In this document: piece after piece, positions 32,637 through 42,398 of the stretch
Layout of the letters: every line of letters starts with the position of its first letter
How positions within the stretch are numbered: position 1 is the stretch's first letter
NCBI RefSeq assembly: GCF_900120155.1
Contig: NZ_LT635549.1
Location: 1,644,688 to 1,708,687, forward strand
Direction: 5' to 3'
From: Clostridium sp. Marseille-P3244
GTDB lineage: Bacteria > Bacillota > Clostridia > Lachnospirales > Lachnospiraceae
Length of the DNA stretch: 64,000 nucleotides
The notes under the pieces: generated by a model
What the model was told of the DNA's origin: nothing
Databases searched by the model: none
What the model saw: the letters and a program-made list of their open reading frames with translations, nothing else
Position numbers and translations under genes: made by a program

Positions 32637-34859
32637 TTGGAAACAGTTACAGGATATGTGGGGCACATTGTGTTCCGGAATGAGGACAACGGGTATACAG
32701 TATTTCATCTGGAAAATGATGATGGAGAGGTAACCTGTGTAGGGAATTTTAACTATATCAGCGACGGTGAGATGTTGGAACTGACCGGGGAATATGTTCA
32801 TCATAATGTATACGGGACGCAGCTGAAGGTTACCTCATACACAGAGAAAGAGCCGGAAGACCTGGTGTCGATCGAGAGGTATCTTGGATCAGGAGCCATT
32901 AAAGGAGTGGGTGCTGCTCTGGCCGGCAGGATCGTGAAAAAGTTCCGGGAGTATACGTTCCGTATTATAGAGGAGGAGCCGGAGAGGCTGGCTGAAGTAA
33001 AGGGCATCAGCGAGCGGAAGGCGAGAGAGATCGCGGTGCAGGTTGAAAGCAAGAAGGATATGCGCAAAGCCATGATCTTTCTGCAGAAATACGGAATATC
33101 CACAAAGCTGGCGGCCAGGATATACCAGTATTATGGTATGCGCGTATATAGAGTCCTGGAAGAGAACCCCTATGAGCTGGCCGACAATATAGACGGTGTC
33201 GGTTTCAGGACAGCGGATGAGATCGCTTCCCGTATTGGTATACATACGGATTCAGATTACCGGATCAAAAGCGGGCTGTTCTATACGCTGCAGCAGGCTG
33301 TAAATGAAGGACATGTGTATCTGCCCCAGGATGTTCTGACGCAAAGAGCGGGGGCTTTGCTTGAAGTGGAGATATCGGACATCGGAAAGCATGTCATGGA
33401 CCTCTGCATCGAGAAAAAGACAGTGATGAAGGAAGCTGACGGAGAGATACGGATCTATCCGGCTCACTATTATTATCTGGAACTGAATACTGCGAAGATG
33501 CTCCATGAGCTTAATATCGACTGTGAGATATCAGAAGCCGCGGTGGAAGGCCGTCTGAAAAAAGTGGAGGGGGAGGAACAGATCGAACCGGATATTATGC
33601 AGCACCGGGCAGTCATTGAAGCGATCAGACATGGCCTGCTTATCCTGACAGGAGGCCCGGGTACCGGAAAAACGACCACGATCAATACAATGATCCGTTT
33701 TTTTGAAAGTGAAGGTATGAGCATCCTGTTGGCCGCGCCTACAGGCCGGGCCGCCAAACGGATGACAGAAGCTACGGGGTATGAGGCCCAGACCATCCAC
33801 CGGCTTCTGGAGGTGAATGTGAATCCGGAAGAGGAGAACAGTGTGGGAGGCTTCTTAAGAAACCGGCAGAATCCACTGGAAGCAGACGTGATCATTATCG
33901 ATGAGATGTCTATGGTAGATCTGCCGCTGATGCATGCTCTGCTGTCAGCGGTCGTGCCGGGGACGAGGCTGATCCTTGTAGGTGACGTGGATCAGCTTCC
34001 GTCAGTGGGGCCCGGAAGCGTACTTCGGGATATGATCCGGTCCGCATGTTTTCCGGTGGTAACGCTGACCCGGATCTTCCGACAGGCAGGCGAGAGCGAT
34101 ATTGTGGTAAACGCTCATAAGATCAACGCGGGAGAGCCGGTGGTGCTGGATAACAAGAGCCGGGATTTTTTCTTCCTGAAGCGGCACGACGCAGACACCA
34201 TTATCGGTGTAACAATTACGCTGATCCAGAAAAAGCTGCCCGGTTATGTGCATGCCCGTCCGAGTGAGATCCAGGTTATGACTCCGACGAGAAAAGGGAT
34301 GCTGGGTGTGGAGCGGCTGAATGGAATCCTCCAGCGGTACCTGAATCCGGAAGATCCCCGGAAAGCAGAGTGCGAGATCGGCGGACGGCTGTTCCGGGAG
34401 GGGGATAAGGTCATGCAGATCAAGAACAACTACCAGCTGGAGTGGGAAGTGAAGACAAAGTTCGGACTCACAGTGGACAGTGGTACCGGAGTCTTTAATG
34501 GAGATATGGGCGTGATTACGGAGATCAGTCAATATACAGAGACTATAGAGGTAGAGTTTGATGAATGTCGGAAAGTGACATATGGTTTTGAAATGGCAGA
34601 AGAACTTGAGCTGGCGTACGCGATCACAGTACACAAATCCCAGGGGAGCGAGTATCCGGCGGTGATCCTTCCTCTTCTTCCGGGCCCGAGGCTTTTGTAT
34701 AACCGGAACCTGTTATATACGGCAGTGACGAGGGCAAAGAAGTGCCTGACCATTGTAGGGAGTGATACAGTATTTCAGGAAATGATACAGAACAAAAACG
34801 AGCAGTCAAGATATACCAGTCTGGCAGAACACATCGTCGAATTTCAGGGAGATTTTTAG
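32637..34859 (+). CDS. recD2: RecD2-type DNA helicase (TTG start)
   Basis: A 740-residue SF1B 5'-3' helicase. It has the RecD2-specific N-terminal domain with OB-like and helix-hairpin-helix parts (IKGVGAALAGRIVKKF, VKGISERKAREIA, ENPYELADNIDGVGFRTAD). Walker A is LTGGPGTGKTTTINTM (about 338-353), Walker B is VIIIDEMSMVD, and the 2B/SH3-like and UvrD_C_2 part includes YAITVHKSQGSEYPAV. TTG 32637 follows AAAGGA by seven bases. It acts in recombination or repair without RecBC. Confidence 0.93.
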   Translation: METVTGYVGHIVFRNEDNGYTVFHLENDDGEVTCVGNFNYISDGEMLELTGEYVHHNVYGTQLKVTSYTEKEPEDLVSIERYLGSGAIKGVGAALAGRIVKKFREYTFRIIEEEPERLAEVKGISERKAREIAVQVESKKDMRKAMIFLQKYGISTKLAARIYQYYGMRVYRVLEENPYELADNIDGVGFRTADEIASRIGIHTDSDYRIKSGLFYTLQQAVNEGHVYLPQDVLTQRAGALLEVEISDIGKHVMDLCIEKKTVMKEADGEIRIYPAHYYYLELNTAKMLHELNIDCEISEAAVEGRLKKVEGEEQIEPDIMQHRAVIEAIRHGLLILTGGPGTGKTTTINTMIRFFESEGMSILLAAPTGRAAKRMTEATGYEAQTIHRLLEVNVNPEEENSVGGFLRNRQNPLEADVIIIDEMSMVDLPLMHALLSAVVPGTRLILVGDVDQLPSVGPGSVLRDMIRSACFPVVTLTRIFRQAGESDIVVNAHKINAGEPVVLDNKSRDFFFLKRHDADTIIGVTITLIQKKLPGYVHARPSEIQVMTPTRKGMLGVERLNGILQRYLNPEDPRKAECEIGGRLFREGDKVMQIKNNYQLEWEVKTKFGLTVDSGTGVFNGDMGVITEISQYTETIEVEFDECRKVTYGFEMAEELELAYAITVHKSQGSEYPAVILPLLPGPRLLYNRNLLYTAVTRAKKCLTIVGSDTVFQEMIQNKNEQSRYTSLAEHIVEFQGDF

Positions 34860-34885
34860 AGAAGGTTTCAGAGCGGACTTTAGAC

Positions 34886-35563
34886 TTGCTTTATCCGCCG
34901 GTATGCCCTTTCTGCGGAGCAATTTCTCCGCCGGGGATCTGCGCAAAATGCAGGGAGAAAATCATATATGTGCAGGAACCCCGCTGCATGCGCTGCGGAA
35001 AGCCTTTACAGGATGAATCAGAGGAATACTGCCGGGACTGCGGCAAAGAAAAATCCTGGTTTGTTCAGGGACGGAGCCTGTGGCTGCACCGGGACCCTGT
35101 CCCGTCTGCAATTTACCGTTTTAAATATCAGAACAGAAGGCATTTTGGAAAAATTTTTGCCGGGGAACTGAAGGAAAATTATGGATGTCAGATCAGAAAA
35201 TGGAAGATCCATGAGATCATCCCCATCCCACTGCATACTTCGAGGAGACGCAAACGGGGATTTAATCAATCGGAAATCATAGCAGGAGAGCTGGCTCGCC
35301 TTACGGGGATTCCGTGCCGTTCGGATGTGCTTTTCCGGATCAGGAAGACAGTGCCGCTGAAAGAGCTTGACAGAAGGGGAAGGGCCCGGGAGCTGTCGGG
35401 AGCTTTTGCTGTTGCAAAGAACTGGAATGCTCCCGAAAACGTACTTCTTATCGATGATATTTACACGACCGGGGCGACGCTCCAGACAGCTGCCAGAATG
35501 CTACGGGCGGCGGGAGTTCAAAATGTCTACTTTTTGACCGTAAGCATTGGACAAGGTATCTGA
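34886..35563 (+). CDS. comFC: ComFC-family phosphoribosyltransferase-like protein (TTG start)
   Basis: A 225-residue protein. The N-terminal double zinc ribbon shows CPFCGAISPPGICAKC and CMRCGKPL...YCRDCG. A PRTase-like domain has the PRPP-binding loop VLLIDDIYTTGATLQTAA (about 188-205). Members take part in natural DNA uptake in competent bacteria, but the gene is also kept in species not known to be competent. No comFA is adjacent. The TTG start lacks a strong ribosome binding site and could be coupled to recD2. Confidence 0.9.
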   Translation: MLYPPVCPFCGAISPPGICAKCREKIIYVQEPRCMRCGKPLQDESEEYCRDCGKEKSWFVQGRSLWLHRDPVPSAIYRFKYQNRRHFGKIFAGELKENYGCQIRKWKIHEIIPIPLHTSRRRKRGFNQSEIIAGELARLTGIPCRSDVLFRIRKTVPLKELDRRGRARELSGAFAVAKNWNAPENVLLIDDIYTTGATLQTAARMLRAAGVQNVYFLTVSIGQGI

Positions 35564-35637
35564 GTATATGATATACTAATTCATAATGACTAAAATAATA
35601 GATAAAAGTAATACACAGAAGGGACGTGCAGGACGTT

Positions 35638-36042
35638 ATGCTGGACAAAAAGAAGATACGTCTGATGACCAGAGCCGCGATCTATGAGAAAGAATGTGGA
35701 GATGAAGATATAAAGATCAACAGTTATTACAGGAAAGATTACTCTACACTGAATACGTGGATCACACTGATCTGGGTGACAGTAGGGTTCGCGCTTTTGG
35801 CAGGGCTGTTGTTCATCGGCTATGGCGAGCCTCTGATGGAAGATCTTACTTTCGTGAAACTGTTCATTCTGCTGGCTGTGGCTGTGGGAGCGTATCTGGC
35901 CCTGCTGATCATATATGGTATCGGGGCAGGCAGTTTTTATAAGAAAAAACATATCCGCGCGAAACAGAGAGTGAAAAAGTACATAAGAGATCTCTCGCGG
36001 ATCGAGAAGATGAATGATAAAAAGGAGATAAACAGGTCATGA
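35638..36042 (+). CDS. Small membrane protein with two helices, unknown function
   Basis: A 134-residue protein: a basic, charged N-terminus, then helices near residues 46-66 (WITLIWVTVGFALLAGLLFI) and 75-100 (KLFILLAVAVGAYLALLIIY), and a Lys/Arg-rich tail. GTG 35626 is an alternative start closer to AGGGA. It overlaps the next gene by four bases. A TTGGAC...TATACT pair 60-90 bases upstream could be a promoter. The family is not recognised. Confidence 0.75.
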   Translation: MLDKKKIRLMTRAAIYEKECGDEDIKINSYYRKDYSTLNTWITLIWVTVGFALLAGLLFIGYGEPLMEDLTFVKLFILLAVAVGAYLALLIIYGIGAGSFYKKKHIRAKQRVKKYIRDLSRIEKMNDKKEINRS

Positions 36043-37100
36043 GTACATTACTTGTCTGGAGAGAAAGGCTGCAGAAAATATATGCGGCATATTCCATTTA
36101 TATTCTTAAGGGAACACAGTTCGTGATGGGGCTGATCCTTTTTGGACTGATCAATTCAAACATCGGTTTTATGGAAATGGCTTCCTCCATTTTCTGCACA
36201 GTCGGTCTTGCGGTGATCTGCACGTTTCTTCCTGTGATCGTGACGGTCTTCGCGGCGACAGCTCTGATTCTTGTGCATTTTTACGCACTTTCCCTGCCGA
36301 TTGCCATAGTATCACTGGTGATCTTTCTGCTGATGTATATTTTTTATTTCCGCTTTACTCCGAAAAAGGCATGGCTGGTCCTTATATCCGCGATCGCTTT
36401 CGGACTGAAGATCCCTTTTGTCGTTCCGGTGGCGTTTGGCCTTCTCGGAACTCCTGTCTGGATCGTTCCGGCAGCCTGCGGAATCATTTCTTTCTATATG
36501 GTAGATATCGTAAAGGCCTCCGCGGCAGCGCTGAAAAGCGCGGACGCGGACGGGATGATATCGAGCCTGACAAGCTTTACGAGACAGATGCTGACAGGAA
36601 AAGAAATGTGGCTTATGATCGCGGCTGTCCTGATCGGGATTCTGACTGTCAATCTTGTACGAACACGCGCTATCGATCACGCGTGGAAGATAGCGTCCGC
36701 GTCCGGGGCAGCGGCCTGTGTGATCGTCGCGTCTGCAGGAAATATTGTTTTAAATGGAAGCATATCATATGTGGTGATAATCGTGAGCGCGGTGCTGGGC
36801 GTGGCTGTGGGACTGGTACTGGAATTTCTTTTCTTTTCTGTTGACTATTCCAGAACAGAAACCGTTCAGTTTGAAGATGATGAGTACTACTATTATGTAA
36901 AAGCAGTACCGAAAATCGGTGTTTCTGTCCCCAAAAAGAGAGTAAAGCGCATTACAGGCGGACAGTCTCAGATGACCACAGTCATTGACAGGGGGACGCC
37001 GGACTCGTTGAAAGAACACACGGGTGATACCGATGATATTCTGCTTACAAGAAGTCTCAGCAAGGAATTGGGGCTGGATGAGGATAAGACAGAACAATAA
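36039..37100 (+). CDS. Polytopic membrane protein upstream of cdaA, unknown function
   Basis: A 353-residue protein with about eight hydrophobic helices between residues 25 and 270, and an acidic cytoplasmic tail. The tail contains FEDDEYYYYVKAVPKIGVSV and RSLSKELGLDEDKTEQ. The DDEYYYY patch and position before the c-di-AMP cyclase suggest a clostridial envelope protein working with CdaA/CdaR. No transporter or enzyme motif is visible. Confidence 0.75.
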   Translation: MSTLLVWRERLQKIYAAYSIYILKGTQFVMGLILFGLINSNIGFMEMASSIFCTVGLAVICTFLPVIVTVFAATALILVHFYALSLPIAIVSLVIFLLMYIFYFRFTPKKAWLVLISAIAFGLKIPFVVPVAFGLLGTPVWIVPAACGIISFYMVDIVKASAAALKSADADGMISSLTSFTRQMLTGKEMWLMIAAVLIGILTVNLVRTRAIDHAWKIASASGAAACVIVASAGNIVLNGSISYVVIIVSAVLGVAVGLVLEFLFFSVDYSRTETVQFEDDEYYYYVKAVPKIGVSVPKKRVKRITGGQSQMTTVIDRGTPDSLKEHTGDTDDILLTRSLSKELGLDEDKTEQ

Positions 37101-37171
37101 AAGGTCTGGATACATAACAGAAAGCTCCGGCAGCAGGGAGTGTACCGGGCAATAAGGTGGTGAGACACAGC

Positions 37172-38035
37172 ATGATAGACTGGATCAAAAGTTTTTTAGA
37201 CAATTATACAAACGGCATGTACTTTCCGAATCTACAGATCATGGATGCGATTGAAATCCTGATCCTGACAGTGATCGTATATGAGATCATGCTGTGGATC
37301 AAAAATACAAAAGCATGGATGCTCTTGAGAGGGATTATCATGCTGGGAGTCTTTATACTTCTGGCATGGATCTTCCAAATGCATACGATCCTGTATCTGG
37401 CGGCACAATCTATCAATGTACTTGCTGTAGCGGCTGTTGTCGTATTCCAGCCTGAACTTCGCCGGGCTCTGGAAAAACTGGGAGAGAAGAATCTTCTCAG
37501 TAATATTAATCCTTTTGACAGAAGCAGAGAGAATCAGAGATTTTCTGATCAGACCGCGGACAGTATCGTGGAAGCCTGCTATGAGATGGGAAGTGTCTGT
37601 ACAGGCGCTCTTATTGTTGTAGAGCAGGCTATCCAGTTAAATGAGTATGAAATGACGGGTATCGAATTGGATTGTAAAGTGTCCTCTCAGATCCTGATCA
37701 ATATTTTCGAGCATAATACTCCGCTTCATGACGGAGCTGTTATCATCCGAGGCAACAGGATCACATCTGCCACCTGTTATCTCCCTCTTTCGGACAATAT
37801 GACTATCAGTAAAGATCTGGGAACAAGACACAGAGCGGCTCTTGGCATGAGTGAAGTGTGTGATGCTCTCGTGATCGCTGTGTCAGAGGAGACCGGACTG
37901 GTGTCGGTCGCGATGGGAGGAATCCTTACCCGGGGAGTGAAGCGGGAAGAACTGCGGGAAAGGCTGAGCCGGATTCAGTATAGGAGTTCTGAACCTAAGA
38001 AATTCACTATACGGAAAGGATGGCGCAGAAGATGA
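37172..38035 (+). CDS. cdaA: Membrane diadenylate cyclase CdaA
   Basis: A 287-residue enzyme that makes c-di-AMP from two ATP at the membrane. Three N-terminal helices (about 15-85) precede the DAC domain (about 100-260). The catalytic DGA is in HNTPLHDGAVIIRGN and the RHR in LGTRHRAALGMSEV. ATG 37172 is preferred because AAGGTGGTGA lies just upstream. The second messenger controls osmolyte balance and wall homeostasis. cdaR follows with overlap; glmM is not seen in this window. Confidence 0.96.
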   Translation: MIDWIKSFLDNYTNGMYFPNLQIMDAIEILILTVIVYEIMLWIKNTKAWMLLRGIIMLGVFILLAWIFQMHTILYLAAQSINVLAVAAVVVFQPELRRALEKLGEKNLLSNINPFDRSRENQRFSDQTADSIVEACYEMGSVCTGALIVVEQAIQLNEYEMTGIELDCKVSSQILINIFEHNTPLHDGAVIIRGNRITSATCYLPLSDNMTISKDLGTRHRAALGMSEVCDALVIAVSEETGLVSVAMGGILTRGVKREELRERLSRIQYRSSEPKKFTIRKGWRRR

Positions 38036-39315
38036 AGAAGTACAGAATCACAAACAATCTGGGCCTGAAGATTATAGCGCTAATCTTTTCCGCGTTTCTG
38101 TGGCTGATCGTAGTCAATTTTGACAATCCGGTTACAGGAGAGACATATAGTAATATTCCTGTGACAATCGTGAACGACGACATCATAACATCCGCGGGCG
38201 ACGTATATCAGGTCGTAGGCGAGCAGACAGTAAGCGTAGTAGTCTACGCAAGCAGACAGGTACAGCAGGAGATACACAGAGAAGATATCGTGGCGACGGC
38301 GGATATCCGGGATATGGATACCAGTACAGGGCTTGTGCCCGTTAAGATACAGATCCCTGATTATGCCGGTGACTATGAATCGGCCGAGTCTATTCCGCCC
38401 AATATTCAGATACAGCGGGAAAAATCAGGAAAGAAAGTACTTTCTTTGATCGTGGATACGGATGATACTACACCGGCGGAAGGGTATATGCTGGGGAATA
38501 TGACAGTCAGACCTGAGACTGTTACCATAACGGGAGCGGAATCAACGCTCGAACAGATAGACAGGGCAGTGGCTCAGATCGATATAGGGGATATAACAGA
38601 AGATACTCAGGTAACAGCCGATCTGATCCTCTATGACGTGTATGGAAATGTGGTGAGCCAGGGACAGCTTGAGAACAATCTGGGGGAGGACGGGATCACG
38701 GTTTCTGTGGAAGTTCTGGAGATGAAAACAGTGCCTGTCGAAGTAGAGGTCTCGGGAACGCCGGCGGAAGGATATGAATATACCGGAAGCAGGATTGAAC
38801 CGGAGAGTGTCCAGATCTGCGGGAAAAGTGACGCGTTGAAAGAGGTGGAGTCGATCAGAATTCCGGCTTCTGTGATTGATATCAGTGATGCGTCAGAACC
38901 ATTGGAAAGAACGATAGATATTACCCAGTATCTTCCGGATGGTGTCAGCCTGACGGATGACAACGCGAAAAATATTACGATCACTGCGATGATCGAAGAA
39001 TCAGGAACCCGGACCATAGATTTCCTTGTAAGTTCCATAAAGATCAACAATCTGGCGGAAAATCTCCAGGTCAGCTACGAGCCGGACGCGGAGATCAGAT
39101 TCCGTTTCAGCGGAGAACAGAATGTTTTAGAGACACTGGATATCAGCAATGCAGTGTCTGTGGATATGTCGGAATGTACTACGCCGGGCACCTATACGCT
39201 TCCTGTGAAGGTAGATGTGCCTGACGGAATCACTCTGACGGAAAATGTGACGGTCCGGCTGACAGTGGAGGAAAAGCAGGAAGAAGAACAGAACGGCGCG
39301 GAGAATACCGGCTAG
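38032..39315 (+). CDS. cdaR: YbbR-domain protein CdaR, regulator of CdaA
   Basis: A 427-residue protein with one N-terminal membrane helix (LGLKIIALIFSAFLWLIV) and four extracytoplasmic YbbR domains (about 45-120, 130-210, 225-310, 325-410). It is membrane-anchored and modulates CdaA. It overlaps cdaA; ATG 38032 is preferred over 38020, which abuts GGAAAGG. The tail is Glu/Gln-rich. Confidence 0.93.
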   Translation: MKKYRITNNLGLKIIALIFSAFLWLIVVNFDNPVTGETYSNIPVTIVNDDIITSAGDVYQVVGEQTVSVVVYASRQVQQEIHREDIVATADIRDMDTSTGLVPVKIQIPDYAGDYESAESIPPNIQIQREKSGKKVLSLIVDTDDTTPAEGYMLGNMTVRPETVTITGAESTLEQIDRAVAQIDIGDITEDTQVTADLILYDVYGNVVSQGQLENNLGEDGITVSVEVLEMKTVPVEVEVSGTPAEGYEYTGSRIEPESVQICGKSDALKEVESIRIPASVIDISDASEPLERTIDITQYLPDGVSLTDDNAKNITITAMIEESGTRTIDFLVSSIKINNLAENLQVSYEPDAEIRFRFSGEQNVLETLDISNAVSVDMSECTTPGTYTLPVKVDVPDGITLTENVTVRLTVEEKQEEEQNGAENTG

Positions 39316-39349
39316 TCTTGAACAAGAAAATACAAGGAGTGGATACAGA

Positions 39350-39625
39350 ATGGTTAATGGCAAAGTGAAGATCAAGAATCCAACTGGCCTTCACCTGAGG
39401 CCGGCTGGTCTGTTCTGCAAAACAGCCATGCAGTTTGAGAGCAAGATCACGGTGTGTAAGAAAACACGTCATGAAGATGTGACAGCGAATGCGAAGAGCG
39501 TCCTGAGTATACTTGGAGCATGTATTAAAAGTGGAGATGAGATCGAGATCATCTGCGAAGGAAAAGACGAAGAAACGGCGCTGGAAGAGATGGTCCGTCT
39601 GGTGGAAGACGGACTGGGGGAATAG
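39350..39625 (+). CDS. ptsH: HPr-family phosphocarrier protein
   Basis: A 91-residue HPr-like protein. The active-site region is NPTGLHLRPAGLFCKTA with His near 15, and the regulatory serine region is ANAKSVLSILGACIKSGDEI with Ser near 46. HPr passes phosphate from enzyme I to PTS permeases and, through Ser46, takes part in catabolite control. The usual ptsI neighbour is absent, and GLHLRPA replaces GLHARPA, so a specialised HPr is possible. Confidence 0.88.
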   Translation: MVNGKVKIKNPTGLHLRPAGLFCKTAMQFESKITVCKKTRHEDVTANAKSVLSILGACIKSGDEIEIICEGKDEETALEEMVRLVEDGLGE

Positions 39626-39670
39626 CAGGAAAGCAGAAAATACTCAATTGAATTTAGGAGGAAGTAATCC

Positions 39671-40588
39671 ATGAGCAAAGCGGCACTTGTGATCATGGCG
39701 GCCGGGATCGGGAGCAGATTTGGCGGAGGACTTAAGCAGCTTGCACCTGTTGGGCCTAATGGTGAGATCATAATGGACTATTCTGTGTATGACGCAGTGG
39801 AGGCCGGATTTGACAAAGTCGTATTTGTTATCCGAAGAGAGATGGAGAAAGAATTCAGAGAAGTCATCGGCAGTCGGATCGAAAAACGGGTTGAAACCTG
39901 CTATGCATATCAGGAACTGGATGATATTCCGACAGAATATGCCGGAAAATTTGCAGGCAGGACAAAGCCCTGGGGGACCGGACAGGCCGTTCTTTGCTGC
40001 CGGGATATCGTAGATACTCCGTTTTTGGTGATCAATGCGGATGATTATTACGGGAAAAGTGCGTTTCATGAGGCGTATTCTTATTTGACAAGCATTCCTG
40101 ATACTGGTAAAATACAGATCTGCATGATCAGCTTTGTGCTGAAAAATACTCTTAGTGCCAATGGCGGGGTGACCCGCGGAGTGTGTCAGGTAGACTCCGA
40201 CGGTATGTTGACTAGTATCAGAGAGACACATAATATTGAAAAGGACGGATGCCGCGCGGTGATCCGGACAGAGGGTAATATGAAAGAACTGGATGCAGAC
40301 GCTCCGGTCTCCATGAATATGTGGGGACTGACGCCGGAATTTTTCGGGATCCTAAAAGAAGGGTTTGATACCTTTTTGAAGGAAACACATCCTGAGGACG
40401 TAAAGGCTGAGTATCTGTTGCCGACGATCATCGGGAGCCTTTTGCAAAAAGGTGATCTGGAAGTAAAAGTCCTGAAATCAGAGGATCAATGGTTTGGTGT
40501 AACCTACAGAGAAGACCGTGAGGCCGTGGAGGAAGCGGTGGCACGGCTGATACAAAAAGGAGTTTATCCTTCTCCGCTGTATGTCTGA
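39671..40588 (+). CDS. Nucleotidyltransferase-like protein
   Basis: A 305-residue GT-A-fold NTP transferase. The signature is LVIMAAGIGSRFGGGLKQLA (residues 6-25), with KPWGTGQAVLCCRD and the metal-binding INADDYYG near 118. The second half (VKAEYLLPTIIGSLLQKGDL) resembles sugar-nucleotide pyrophosphorylases. AGGAGG precedes the ATG. The sugar is unknown. The surrounding cell-wall genes fit a role in envelope glycans. Confidence 0.85.
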   Translation: MSKAALVIMAAGIGSRFGGGLKQLAPVGPNGEIIMDYSVYDAVEAGFDKVVFVIRREMEKEFREVIGSRIEKRVETCYAYQELDDIPTEYAGKFAGRTKPWGTGQAVLCCRDIVDTPFLVINADDYYGKSAFHEAYSYLTSIPDTGKIQICMISFVLKNTLSANGGVTRGVCQVDSDGMLTSIRETHNIEKDGCRAVIRTEGNMKELDADAPVSMNMWGLTPEFFGILKEGFDTFLKETHPEDVKAEYLLPTIIGSLLQKGDLEVKVLKSEDQWFGVTYREDREAVEEAVARLIQKGVYPSPLYV

Positions 40589-40633
40589 TGTAGTGGATAA
40601 CAGGAGTAAGATAAGTAAGAAAAGGGTTTTGGC

Positions 40634-42184
40634 ATGGCAAAGAAGCACAAGCCGGCGGAATCAGCCGGACGAAAGAATAAAACTGCAGGAACGCATTCAA
40701 GGCGGTCCAGGCGTAACCGATTCGGAAATTTTTGTCTGATCCTTCAGGCTCTCATCAGTGTAGCGTTTATGGGAGTGGTGATACTGCTCAACATGCTTCC
40801 GATGAGATATCTTGTGCTGGTGGGACTTGTGCTGCTTTTTCTGTGGTGTATTACTCTTACATCACAGGCTCTCCGGCGAAGGAGAGGCGTAATAGGAAAG
40901 GCATACAGTCTGCTGGCGATCCTGATTCTTTCCATAGGAACTTATTATATTGCGAAAGCGAATGATGTGCTTGGAATCATCACAAGCGGAGGATTTAAGA
41001 CAGACCGTATGGTAGTCGCTGTACTTGAAAATGATCCGGCAGAGACACTGGAGGATGCCGCGGATTATTCCTTCGGAGTCCAGTTTGAACAAGGTACAGA
41101 AAACATGCAGGCGGCCGTGACGGAAATCCAGAATCAGCTGGAGACGGACATAGCCATGACAGAGTACAATTCTGTACAGGAACAGGCTCAGGCACTGTTG
41201 TCCGGGGAGGTTCAGGCAATCCTATACAATCAATCCTATACGGAATTAATGGATCAGTCTGTGGAAGGCTACAGCAGTCAGATCAAGATCATATACCGGC
41301 ACGAAATCCAGACGGAGCTGAATCTGGGGGGCTCTGCCGAGGATGACAGCCTGACGAAGGAACCGTTTACTGTATATATAAGTGGACTTGATGTATACGG
41401 TGACGAAAGAGATGGGGAGAACAGAGATTCTGAGCGCAGCGACGTGAATATTATCGCGGTTGTCAATCCTACAACCTATCAGATCCTGCTTGTTACGACC
41501 CCAAGGGATTATTTTGTGCCGATACCGGGCGTGTCAGGTGGAATGAATGATAAGCTGACTCACGCGGGAACCTATGGAATTGACGTTTCAATGGCAACTT
41601 TGGGCGAACTGTATCAGACAGACATTAATTATTATGTGAGACTGAATTTTTCTTCTCTGATAGAAATTGTGGATATCCTGGGCGGTGTAGATGTATATTC
41701 TGAATATGCATTTACTACAGGATGGGAATCCGGTTATGAGATGGAAGTAGCACAGGGATACAACCACTTCAACGGCGAACAGGCCCTGGCGTTCTGCCGT
41801 GAAAGGCACAATCTGGCAGACGGAGACAATCAGCGAGGCAAGAACCAGCAGGCGGTCATCACTGCAATGCTGAAAAAAGCGCTCTCACCGACGATGTTGC
41901 TGAAAGCGAACAGCATCATTAATGAAGTCAGTCGGGATATAGAGACCAATATAACGCAGGGACAGTTGACTTCTCTGGTGAAATATCAGCTTGATACAGG
42001 CGCCGAGTGGACGATCCAGTCTGTCGCGGCCACGGGATATGACGGGCAGGATTATTCATACTCCATGCCGGATACTCCGGTATATGTGATGTATCCGGAT
42101 GAAGAGGTGGTAAATAATATTATCCATCTTGCAAATGTAGTGGAAGAGGGAAGGACGCTTACAGAAGGAGAATTGTTGAATTAA
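40634..42184 (+). CDS. LytR-CpsA-Psr (LCP) family glycopolymer ligase
   Basis: A 516-residue membrane protein. After a Lys/Arg-rich cytoplasmic tail come three helices (about 35-110), an accessory domain (about 120-230) and the LCP catalytic domain (about 235-430). Visible LCP motifs are LLVTTPRDYFVPIPGV, DKLTHAGTYG, LVEIVDILGGVDV-like SLIEIVDILGGVDVYS, and FCRERHNLADGDNQRGKNQQ. LCP enzymes transfer lipid-linked polymers to peptidoglycan. It probably attaches a wall polysaccharide of this strain. Confidence 0.92.
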   Translation: MAKKHKPAESAGRKNKTAGTHSRRSRRNRFGNFCLILQALISVAFMGVVILLNMLPMRYLVLVGLVLLFLWCITLTSQALRRRRGVIGKAYSLLAILILSIGTYYIAKANDVLGIITSGGFKTDRMVVAVLENDPAETLEDAADYSFGVQFEQGTENMQAAVTEIQNQLETDIAMTEYNSVQEQAQALLSGEVQAILYNQSYTELMDQSVEGYSSQIKIIYRHEIQTELNLGGSAEDDSLTKEPFTVYISGLDVYGDERDGENRDSERSDVNIIAVVNPTTYQILLVTTPRDYFVPIPGVSGGMNDKLTHAGTYGIDVSMATLGELYQTDINYYVRLNFSSLIEIVDILGGVDVYSEYAFTTGWESGYEMEVAQGYNHFNGEQALAFCRERHNLADGDNQRGKNQQAVITAMLKKALSPTMLLKANSIINEVSRDIETNITQGQLTSLVKYQLDTGAEWTIQSVAATGYDGQDYSYSMPDTPVYVMYPDEEVVNNIIHLANVVEEGRTLTEGELLN

Positions 42185-42250
42185 AAAAGGTGTTTATAAC
42201 CTGATAAACATAGAAAATTTGTAGAAGAATAACTACGTGAAACCGGGACG

Positions 42251-42307
42251 CTCCCTTTTAAGCAGACAAGTGAAACAAGAAAACTTGTTACTTAGAAGGG
42301 AGTTTTT
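42251..42307 (+). terminator. Long intrinsic terminator after the LCP gene
   Basis: CTCCC (42251-42255) pairs with GGGAG (42298-42302). The inner AAGT/ACTT and CAAG/CTTG pairings extend the stem, and a run of five T follows. Confidence 0.75.
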
Positions 42308-42333
42308 CATAAACAAATTTTTTATAAAACGGC

Positions 42334-42362
42334 TTGCAAAACGCAGCGAGGCGTGTTAGTAT
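42334..42362 (+). promoter_or_regulatory. Promoter candidate for the phosphocholine (lic) operon
   Basis: TTGCAA (42334-42339), a 17-base spacer and TAGTAT (42357-42362). It lies 36 bases before the first lic gene. Confidence 0.55.
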
Positions 42363-42398
42363 ACATGTAAGTTCATAAAAAGGAGAAAATAGAAGTAC